Assembly: GCA_964541075.1 (NCBI GenBank)
Contig: CAZIPZ010000064.1
Location: 1-19,476, forward strand
Reading direction: 5' to 3'
DNA from: CAZIPZ01 sp964541075
GTDB taxonomy: Bacteria; Acidobacteriota; Terriglobia; 20CM-2-55-15
Length of the DNA: 19,476 bases
The notes under the pieces are model-generated. The model worked only from the letters and a program-made list of their open reading frames with translations. It was not told the origin of the DNA and ran no database searches. Shown here in pieces: positions 1 through 6,539 of the stretch. The position numbers and the translations under genes were made by a program. The stretch's first letter is position 1, and the number at the start of each line of letters is the position of its first letter.

Positions 1-297
1 TGGACTCTTTCGGTAGTTGTCGGATGAGAGAATTCCCTCCATCGTGTACACCGCGCAGATGGACTGGCCGTGATCATGAATCGGACTCCTCTGGCCCGGT
101 CGCCAGCACAGCACCAGGCACTCGAAATCCTCCGTCTTGTAGACGAGATTTCGCGAGTAGGCGTTTTCAGTGAAATGAATGTACGGCTCAATTTCGGTGC
201 GGGCAGGTTTTAGCTGAGAGAGGAACCTGCGGAGATCCGGCAACTTCATTGTGCTGGCGCTTCGCTTCAATTCATCGATGGCGCCGACGAGGGTCAT
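1..297 (-). CDS. Cysteine dioxygenase type I, N-terminal part (cut by window edge)
   Basis: Translating the minus strand from the ATG at 297 gives 99 residues running off the left edge. Residues 51-54 read YSRN, which matches the conserved YTRN segment whose Arg binds the substrate carboxylate. Residues 71-85 read CWRPGQRSPIHDHGQ, the cupin motif with two of the three iron-ligand His (H81 and H83). These are signatures of thiol dioxygenases (CDO_I family), which oxidise L-cysteine to cysteine sulfinate with non-haem iron in the cytosol. The third His lies beyond the window. The Arg in YSRN argues for a cysteine enzyme rather than a 3-mercaptopropionate dioxygenase. A Cys at residue 88 (HDHGQSIC) aligns with human Cys93. 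The gene diverges from the EEP gene with only 24 bp between start codons. A second ATG at residue 17 is possible, but neither start has a clear ribosome binding site. Confidence 0.88.
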   Translation of the reverse strand, partial: MTLVGAIDELKRSASTMKLPDLRRFLSQLKPARTEIEPYIHFTENAYSRNLVYKTEDFECLVLCWRPGQRSPIHDHGQSICAVYTMEGILSSDNYRKSP

Positions 298-321
298 ATA
301 AATAACTTAAGATTAAGGGGA

Positions 322-1272
322 ATGGGTAATCAAGCCGAAAGCCAACGGCGCCTGCGGGTTGTTTCATGGAATATTGAAAAAGGAAAACGATGGTCTCTCA
401 TCGAGAAGTGCATTCAAGAGGATGCGATCAGAAGCGCGGACGTCCTTTGCCTCAATGAAGTCGATGAGGGCATGGCCAGGTCCGGCAACCGGCGAATCGC
501 GTTCGAAATCGCCGATCGGCTTGGCATGACAGCAGTCTTCGGGGCTGCCTTCAAAGAATTGACCAAAGGAATTGGCGACGAGAAAAGTACGGAAGGCGAA
601 AACACAACTGCGCTGCAAGGAAACGCGATCCTGTCGCGCATGGCGATACTGGAATCGAGAAACATGCCGTTGCCGATGTGTCACGACCCGTCATCTTCGG
701 AGGAAAGGCGAATTGGCGGCCGTCAAGGTTTAGTAGTCCGTCTGGATTGCGGAAATGGGGCCGCACTGACCGTTGCAAACACCCATCTTGAAGTATTCAC
801 AACAATGGCATGCCGCGCGCGACAGATGCGAGCTCTTGTGGGCGAACTCGGTCAAGGTCCAGCGATCATCGCTGGAGACTTCAATACCAATACATTTGAG
901 CGAGGCTCTGCGATAAGAGTCTTTCGTTCGCTGGTCTGGTTGATGGGCAGGACCGTCGAAGACCGGGTCATGTCGCCCTGGGTGCACGAACCGCTCTTCG
1001 ATGTGTTGAAGCGAGCTGGATTTCAGTGGGAGCCGTTCAATGATCGCTTGTCCACGTGTTCCGTTGATCTCGCCTCATTGGAGGACAAGCGGTACGTTCC
1101 GGCATTCCTCCGTGATCGAATTCTGCGACGCCTGCAATCCCTGCCGCTAAGACTTGATTTCATTGCGTGTCGTGGGTTGCACGCCGCTTCACATGGACGA
1201 ACCATCACCGATTTGCCTTTCCGTCCCAGCGATCACCTGCCGATTACCTGCGACATCCTTCTAGGAATGTGA
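322..1272 (+). CDS. Endonuclease/exonuclease/phosphatase (EEP) family protein
   Basis: This 316-residue protein carries the full EEP catalytic set in order: SWNIEKG with metal-site Asn17, LNEVDEG with the metal-binding Glu46, THLEV with His155, GDFNTN with Asp186 and Asn188, LDFIAC with Asp279, and the terminal SDHLPI with Asp304-His305. The family hydrolyses phosphodiesters or phosphomonoesters with Mg2+. Substrates range from DNA (exonuclease III) to phospholipids and inositol phosphates, and nothing here fixes the substrate. There is no signal peptide, so it is probably cytosolic. The purine-rich AAGGGGA directly abuts the ATG, which is too close for a normal ribosome binding site. No other in-frame start fits better, because the catalytic domain begins by residue 12. 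Its 3' end overlaps the convergent hydrolase gene by 29 bp. Confidence 0.88.
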   Translation: MGNQAESQRRLRVVSWNIEKGKRWSLIEKCIQEDAIRSADVLCLNEVDEGMARSGNRRIAFEIADRLGMTAVFGAAFKELTKGIGDEKSTEGENTTALQGNAILSRMAILESRNMPLPMCHDPSSSEERRIGGRQGLVVRLDCGNGAALTVANTHLEVFTTMACRARQMRALVGELGQGPAIIAGDFNTNTFERGSAIRVFRSLVWLMGRTVEDRVMSPWVHEPLFDVLKRAGFQWEPFNDRLSTCSVDLASLEDKRYVPAFLRDRILRRLQSLPLRLDFIACRGLHAASHGRTITDLPFRPSDHLPITCDILLGM

Positions 1273-2245
1273 CGACTCGATAAGCGACGAATGCGCTGAA
1301 AGGGAGCCGTCCCATTGTGTAGTGGCCGCAGGGAAGCCATTCGAGTTCATAGGGAACTTCGCAGCGATCAAATTCCTCGTATGCTTGACGCGAAAGCGCC
1401 GGCGGAAACGAAAGGTCGTAGCGTCCCGAGAGAGCCAGAATGCGGCGATTCGTGCGCCGAAGGCGAGGGATGAACGGAAAAGGACTGATGGGCGACCAGA
1501 GCCGACGGAGATCCTCGAGTTCTATCGCTCCCTCCAAGGACTGACGAACATGCATTGTGGAGATGCCGCTCCATACAACATCCGCGAAGAACCCGGAAAC
1601 GTGAATGAAGATCCCTACGGAAAAACGTTCGTCATGGGCAAAGGTGAGAAACCCAATACACGAACCGATGCTTGTTCCGACGATCCCTACGCGGCGGTGG
1701 CCGAGGCAGAAAAGCCAGTCGGCGGCGCGGCGCGAATCGAGGACAGCCTGTCGGGATGCCGCCAGAGTTCGTCCCACGTTCGGCGACACCATGTATTCCG
1801 ACCGTTCCAAATGTGGAGGTTTTCTTTGGTGATGATATGGCAAGCTGAGTCTAAGGGCGCTTATGCCGGATCTCTGCAAAAGACGACACAGATCAACTTG
1901 TCCGTCCCACTTGCAATTCCATTGAGGTAGGACGACCACACCGAGCTCCCGCCCTCCATCGAAGAAGCGCCCCCACGTCGTGTTGTTTTCCGGATATGGC
2001 GTCGTTAGCGCGCTTGGAAATTTCACCAGATGACCGTCGAATTCATAACCGTCGCACCGATCATAGGAATAAAAACAAGGACTGTCGTCTAACGCTTGAG
2101 TAACGAAATCCCGGAAGGCCGCCGCCGGCGAACCGTTGGAAACGAGTCCTAAGTGCTCAAGTCCCCATTCGAACGGAAGCGGAACGCGGTTGTTGTCCCG
2201 GCTATATAAGGCGTGTTCCTGGCGCTCGATATAACTACGAAGCAT
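1244..2245 (-). CDS. Alpha/beta hydrolase, ABHD18/DUF2048-like
   Basis: The protein has 333 residues counted from the ATG at 2245. It shows an alpha/beta-hydrolase triad: nucleophile elbow GTSIGS with Ser192, a late-strand acid in SGRYDLSF (Asp277), and a C-terminal His308 in CGHY. VVVLPQWNC near residue 105 and LSLPYHH near residue 135 fit an oxyanion strand and a following substrate loop. The overall arrangement resembles the ABHD18 (DUF2048) branch, which has no firm substrate, so I give only the superfamily. No signal peptide or lipobox is seen, so it is likely cytosolic. I prefer the ATG at 2245 over the TTG one codon upstream because it forms a TGATG junction with the stop of the preceding dehydrogenase, implying translational coupling and co-regulation. 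The 3' end overlaps the convergent EEP gene. Confidence 0.75.
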   Translation of the reverse strand: MLRSYIERQEHALYSRDNNRVPLPFEWGLEHLGLVSNGSPAAAFRDFVTQALDDSPCFYSYDRCDGYEFDGHLVKFPSALTTPYPENNTTWGRFFDGGRELGVVVLPQWNCKWDGQVDLCRLLQRSGISALRLSLPYHHQRKPPHLERSEYMVSPNVGRTLAASRQAVLDSRRAADWLFCLGHRRVGIVGTSIGSCIGFLTFAHDERFSVGIFIHVSGFFADVVWSGISTMHVRQSLEGAIELEDLRRLWSPISPFPFIPRLRRTNRRILALSGRYDLSFPPALSRQAYEEFDRCEVPYELEWLPCGHYTMGRLPFSAFVAYRVVTFLEGCRR

Positions 2246-5103
2246 CAAACTATTTGAGTCGGCATAGCTTTCAGGAGCGCCTCAGCAGGATGAATTGCCC
2301 GCCTCCCTGTTCCATGCTCGATCTGCTGTCGGCAGGAGATTCCCGGAGTCACTACAATTGCATTAGGATTGTTTTCCACGGCGGGAAACAGCCTGCGGCG
2401 CCCAATCGCAATGGAAGTGTCATAGTGTTCTTTTTCGTAACCGAAAGAGCCGGCCATGCCGCAGCATCCGGAATCGATTTCCTCCACCGGATATGCCAGA
2501 GCCAACGCTTCCCTCAAGTAACGCGGTCCAATGAGCGCTTTCTCGTGACAATGTCCATGAATAAGCGCTTTCGTGGATTGACGCTGAAAATCCATTTTCC
2601 AGCGGCCTGCTTCCTTTTCCTTAACGACGAATTCTTCGAACAAAAAGGATGACTTCGCAACGCGATGAACGTCGCGGCCGCTCAGCAAATCGATGTATTC
2701 ATCTCGGAGCGTTAGGATGCAGCTTGGTTCGCACCCGACAATCGAGTAACCGTTTTCGACGAATCTGTGAAGCTGTCTGACGTTGTAATCCGCATTTTCC
2801 CGGGCTGAATCGACGATGCCTTTCGAAATCATCGGCCTGCCGCAGCACTTACGATCCGCCAGAGCAACTTCATAGCCTGCAGACTCCAACAGCAGGGTCG
2901 CCGCTTTGCCGATCTCCGGGTAGTTGAAGTTGATAAACGTGTCGTGGAACAAAACAACCTTGCCGGAAATGTTCGCAGAACCGGAGCGAGTGGTTGGCGA
3001 GCGCTTACTGAACCAGGAGTCGAAGGTCTCGGACGAAAACGACGGGAACTTCCGACGGGCGTCGATGCCAAGAAAGCGGTCCAAAACCCGTCGAACGCCA
3101 GAGTGACCCGCAATACGGTTTGCCACAGACGGCCACACCGAAGCGAATTGGCTCATTTGATGAATCAGCGCGAACAGTCGAGCGCGAAGAGGCACACCGT
3201 TAGCCTCGTTGTATTGGGCAAGAAACTCAAATTTCAGCTTTGCAAGGTCTACGTTGGACGGACATTCCGCTTTGCATCCCTTGCATTCGAGGCAGAGATC
3301 CATAACCTCCTGCATGTCGCGACCTGTGAATTCGCTTGCGGGAAGCTTTCCGGAAAGGACCTGACGCATCAGGTTGGCGCGTCCGCGGGTGGAATGTTTA
3401 TCCTCGAGCGTCACCATGTACGACGGACACATGGTTCCTTCGTTCAGTTTGCGACAAACACCTGCCCCATTGCAGAGCTCGACTGCCGTGGCAAGTCCGC
3501 CCTCACGTGAAAAATCGTAATGGGTGTTCACATGGATCGTCCGATAATCGCCGCCATAGCGCAGATTTTCTGTCATGGGAGGCGCATCGACGATCTTCCC
3601 AGGATTCATTCGATGGTCGGGATCAAAAGCGGATTTCACATCGCGAAACGCTTTGTAGAGCTGATCGCCAAACAACTTCCTATTCAAATGGCTTCGTGCT
3701 AACCCGTCGCCATGCTCCCCGCTCATTCCGCCTCCAAATTCCATGACGAGGTCCGCAATTTCGTCGGTCATTTCTTTCATCACCTGAATGTCCCGAGGAT
3801 CCTTCGTGTTGATGAGAGGCCGTATGTGCAGGCAGCCCACGCTAGCATGGCCGTAATAGCCTGCGCTCGTTCCGTATTTGTGGATGACGTCGCGGAATCG
3901 AACAAAAAACTCCGGCAACTTGGCGGGTTCCACGGCGCAATCTTCGATGAAGGCGATCGGTTTGCGATCACCTTTCATTCCTAAAAGCAGGCCGAGACCG
4001 GATTTTCGCACCTTCCAGATCTTGTTTTGTTCGATCGGATCAAAAGCGCGAACGTATGCGTATCCTGCACGATCTTTTTTGAGGGCGGTTTCCAATTCGT
4101 CCAGCTTTGATTTCAGCTGAGCCTGGTTTTCTCCGTAGAATTCTACAAGCAGAACGGCGCCCGGCTTTCCCTGAATGAAGCTCATTTGCCTCGAAAGCTC
4201 CAGTGATCCTCGAGCTAAGTTGATGACTAGATCGTCGACGAGTTCGATCGCGGAGGGTCCAAACGGTAAGATGATCTCGCTCGCTCTAATCGAGTCGAGG
4301 ATGTCTTCGAAGTGGACGACGCACAACGCTGTAGCTGAGGGTCGCGGTTCGATGCGAACCTTAACTTTGTGAACGACCGCAAGTGTTCCTTCGGATCCAA
4401 CGACGAGCTTCGAAAGATTGAAACTTCCTCGAGTAAATTCGTCCAGGTTGTAACCACTCACGCGCCGCATGATCTTGGGATAGCGCCGCTCAATTTCATC
4501 GCGATTGAATCGCACAATGTCCGCAATTCGTCCATCGAGGCCGGTGCGCATGGCGGCGTCGTCGAAGGTGGTTTCCTTGAGCAGACGGCCCTCGCCCGAC
4601 GAAAAGACGACATCGGTTTCCAGGATGTGGTCGATGGTTTTTCCGTAAATGATCGAATGCGATCCCGCTGAATTGTTGCCGATCATTCCTCCGATCGTCG
4701 CGCGATTGGCGGTTGAAGTATCCGGTCCGAAGAGAAAGCCCATGGGCCGCAGATGCAAATTCAACTGCTCCTGCACAACGCCAGGCTCAACAATCGCCCA
4801 GCGCTCGGCGGTATCTACCTCGAGCACGCGATTGAGATACTTCGACATGTCCATGACGACAGCTTCGCCGACTGTCTGTCCCGCGAGGCTAGTGCCCGCA
4901 CCTCTGGGTAGGAGTGGGACCTTGAATTCACGAGCCGTTTCAACGGTTGCGAAAACGTCTTCGTGGGTGCGAGGAATTACGACGCCAATGGGTTCAATTT
5001 CGTAGATGCTGGCGTCCGTGCTGTACATCAAGCGGGAGGGACGATCGAAACGGACTTCACCTGAAACCCTAGATTTCAGGGTCTCAAAAAGATCTTGATT
5101 CAT
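2245..5103 (-). CDS. FAD-linked D-2-hydroxyacid dehydrogenase fused to Fe-S/CCG subunit (YdiJ-like)
   Basis: This 952-residue fusion joins a GlcD-like flavoprotein to a GlcF-like iron-sulfur protein. Residues about 35-175 form the FAD_binding_4 domain, with LLPRGAGTSLAGQ at 64-76 and GPDTSTANRATIGG at 126-139. Residues about 240-505 form the FAD-oxidase C-terminal domain. There GHASVGCLHIRP (His419 and His426) and GEHGDG (Glu463, His464) match the metal and substrate site of D-lactate and D-2-hydroxyglutarate dehydrogenases. Fe-S ligands follow at Cys544, Cys550 and Cys559 and in a full ferredoxin motif at 604-614 (CLECKGCKAEC). Two CCG domains end the protein (CCGRP at 753, CCGMAG at 880). 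Such proteins oxidise a D-2-hydroxyacid and pass electrons towards the respiratory chain. The exact substrate (D-lactate, glycolate or D-2-hydroxyglutarate) cannot be read from sequence. The hydrolase gene starts on its stop codon. No ribosome binding site precedes the ATG. Confidence 0.9.
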   Translation of the reverse strand: MNQDLFETLKSRVSGEVRFDRPSRLMYSTDASIYEIEPIGVVIPRTHEDVFATVETAREFKVPLLPRGAGTSLAGQTVGEAVVMDMSKYLNRVLEVDTAERWAIVEPGVVQEQLNLHLRPMGFLFGPDTSTANRATIGGMIGNNSAGSHSIIYGKTIDHILETDVVFSSGEGRLLKETTFDDAAMRTGLDGRIADIVRFNRDEIERRYPKIMRRVSGYNLDEFTRGSFNLSKLVVGSEGTLAVVHKVKVRIEPRPSATALCVVHFEDILDSIRASEIILPFGPSAIELVDDLVINLARGSLELSRQMSFIQGKPGAVLLVEFYGENQAQLKSKLDELETALKKDRAGYAYVRAFDPIEQNKIWKVRKSGLGLLLGMKGDRKPIAFIEDCAVEPAKLPEFFVRFRDVIHKYGTSAGYYGHASVGCLHIRPLINTKDPRDIQVMKEMTDEIADLVMEFGGGMSGEHGDGLARSHLNRKLFGDQLYKAFRDVKSAFDPDHRMNPGKIVDAPPMTENLRYGGDYRTIHVNTHYDFSREGGLATAVELCNGAGVCRKLNEGTMCPSYMVTLEDKHSTRGRANLMRQVLSGKLPASEFTGRDMQEVMDLCLECKGCKAECPSNVDLAKLKFEFLAQYNEANGVPLRARLFALIHQMSQFASVWPSVANRIAGHSGVRRVLDRFLGIDARRKFPSFSSETFDSWFSKRSPTTRSGSANISGKVVLFHDTFINFNYPEIGKAATLLLESAGYEVALADRKCCGRPMISKGIVDSARENADYNVRQLHRFVENGYSIVGCEPSCILTLRDEYIDLLSGRDVHRVAKSSFLFEEFVVKEKEAGRWKMDFQRQSTKALIHGHCHEKALIGPRYLREALALAYPVEEIDSGCCGMAGSFGYEKEHYDTSIAIGRRRLFPAVENNPNAIVVTPGISCRQQIEHGTGRRAIHPAEALLKAMPTQIV

Positions 5104-5112
5104 GGGCTGTGC

Positions 5113-5118
5113 AGTTTA
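5113..5118 (-). promoter_or_regulatory. Possible -10 element for the dehydrogenase gene
   Basis: On the minus strand the hexamer TAAACT matches four of six TATAAT positions and ends 9 nt before the dehydrogenase ATG. That spacing would make a nearly leaderless transcript, consistent with the missing ribosome binding site. No convincing -35 is seen. The 105-bp gap between the zinc-ribbon stop and this ATG otherwise shows nothing I can name, apart from a short CCGGCCGG palindrome near 5188. Weak call. Confidence 0.2.
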
Positions 5119-5208
5119 GCACGACGCTGGCGGTCGTTCGTTCAGATCTAATTGCTGGCGGGTTAGAAGATGCGCATGTTCGGACCGGCCGGCTTCCTTG
5201 ATGCACCC

Positions 5209-5427
5209 CTAATTCATCTGGCACATGCCAGGCTGCGGGGCGCCACAGCGTCCGCAGCCCGCTGCTGATGGACTTTCCGTCGACGATCCACTCACGGCAA
5301 AAACCGAGAGTTGCTTCTCGATCTTCTCGCTCTTGCAATGCGGACATTCGGTCTTGGAATCGTGCCGAGGTACAATCCGCTCAAAGCGTCGACTGCAATC
5401 GTTACAGAGATATTCGAAAATTGGCAT
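5209..5427 (-). CDS. FmdB-family zinc ribbon protein
   Basis: This 72-residue protein starts MPIFEYLCNDC, the typical opening of the FmdB/CxxC_CxxC_SSSS family. A zinc ribbon is formed by Cys8, Cys11, Cys28 and Cys31. The tail is Ser-rich and then carries further Cys (CGRC at about 58-61 and a final Cys near 69), again usual for the family. FmdB was named as a putative regulator of formamidase genes in Methylophilus, but for most members the role is unknown and I assign none. It is cytosolic, with no signal peptide. It begins 19 nt after the stop of the propeller gene, with a GGAG core 3 nt before the ATG, so it is probably the last gene of the peptidase-propeller transcript. Confidence 0.85.
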   Translation of the reverse strand: MPIFEYLCNDCSRRFERIVPRHDSKTECPHCKSEKIEKQLSVFAVSGSSTESPSAAGCGRCGAPQPGMCQMN

Positions 5428-5446
5428 GCTCCAGGCCTCACTTTCT

Positions 5447-6503
5447 CTAATTCGACGGAGCCACGTCCACCCAGTCCGCTATAAAAACGTTCGTTTCACC
5501 TTCCGACTTGGCATTCCGGTTTGAAGCCCAGATGATCTTTTTGCCGTCGTTTGTAAATATCGGGAACCCATCGAAGCCCTCGTCGAACGTGACCTGTTGC
5601 ATCCCGCTTCCGTCACGATTGATGAGATAGAGGTCGAAGTTCGGGCTCCTGGGGTTCGGATTGTTTACATTTGACGCGAAAATAATCTGTCGTCCGTTCG
5701 GATGGAAATAGGGGGCGAAATTGGCTTTTCCATTCGAAGTGAGCTGCTTCTTCTGGCTCCCGTCCGCACGCATGATCTTGATCTCCATTTTTGCAGGCAT
5801 GACCGCTTCCTTGGAGAGCAGGTCCTTGTAACGGGCGATTTCTTCAGGCGCCTTGGGCTCATATCCACGGTAAACAATCCACTGGCCGTCCTGAGAATAG
5901 AACGAACCGCCATCATATCCGAGTTCGTTCGTCAGGCGGCGCTGCTGCGATCCGTCCACGTTCATGTCGTAAAGTTCAAGGTCGCCATCGCGCACGGAGG
6001 TAAAAAGAATCTTCTTTCCATCCGGCGATAGAGTGCCTTCAGCATCGTACCCGTCCGCGTTCGTCAGCCGTCTCAAGTCGCTTCCATCGGGCTTCGCAGA
6101 GAAAATGTCGAAAGTGCGGTAAATCGGCCACACGTAACCGAGTGACCGGTCCGGAACAGGAGGGCAGTCGAGAGATCCCAGATGCGTCGACGCATATATG
6201 ATTCGAGAGCCATCGGGGGTGAAATAGGNNNNNNNNNNTGCTGACGAGCTGCACATTCGAGCCGTCGAGGTTCATTGTGAAAATCTGATCGCACTTGTAC
6301 GGATTTCGCGTGGACTGAAAAATAATTTGCTTCCCGTCGTAGGAGAAATAGGCCTCTGCGTTTTCACCGCCAAAAGTGAGCTGTTTGATGTTTCGAAGAT
6401 GTCGTTCCTTCGGGTGGCCGGTGACGGACTGTTGCCCACTGTAAACCGCGCCGGACGCCACTGCAAACAAAGCCGCGGCAATAAGAAGTCTGAACGTTTT
6501 CAT
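5447..6503 (-). CDS. Secreted TolB-like PD40 beta-propeller protein (interrupted by assembly gap)
   Basis: This is one gene that an N run at 6229-6238 splits into two apparent reading frames. Six PD40 blade motifs are visible on the two sides: FSYDGKQIIF before the gap, then FTPDGSRIIY, LSPDGKKILF, YSQDGQWIVY, FHPNGRQIIF and FTNDGKKIIW. Interblade DGS..RRLT-type loops are also present. This is the TolB/WD40-like propeller fold, used for protein or ligand binding. I choose the ATG at 6503, not 6515: a GGAG lies 6 nt upstream, and it gives a clean signal peptide (MKTFRLLIAAALFAVASG). The product is therefore exported, probably to the periplasm. It follows the M28 peptidase by 36 nt and precedes the zinc ribbon by 19 nt. 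The sequenced coding bases (1047 without the Ns) are an exact multiple of three, so the true missing length should also be one and the frameshift is an assembly artefact. Confidence 0.85.
6229..6238. other. Assembly gap (10 N) inside the propeller gene
   Basis: A run of ten Ns lies between the codons for VQLVS and for YFTPDG. Ten is not a multiple of three and breaks the frame, so the run is a placeholder rather than a measured length. Confidence 0.98.
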
Positions 6504-6539
6504 CGGATTCTCCATTTACCCGGTTTCAGCTGCGGGATT

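Noticed and set aside
1322..1930. A 202-codon plus-strand open frame inside the hydrolase gene.
   Set aside because: It is antisense to a hydrolase with a clear catalytic triad, and its translation is basic, low-quality sequence with no recognisable fold. It is a shadow frame.
2944..3510. A 188-codon plus-strand open frame antisense to the dehydrogenase.
   Set aside because: The dehydrogenase shows conserved Fe-S motifs on the opposite strand throughout this stretch. The antisense translation has no domain signature.
6039..6515. Reading the propeller region as two separate genes or a genuine frameshifted pseudogene.
   Set aside because: The blade motifs continue on both sides of the N run, and the known coding length is a multiple of three once the Ns are removed, so an assembly gap explains the break.
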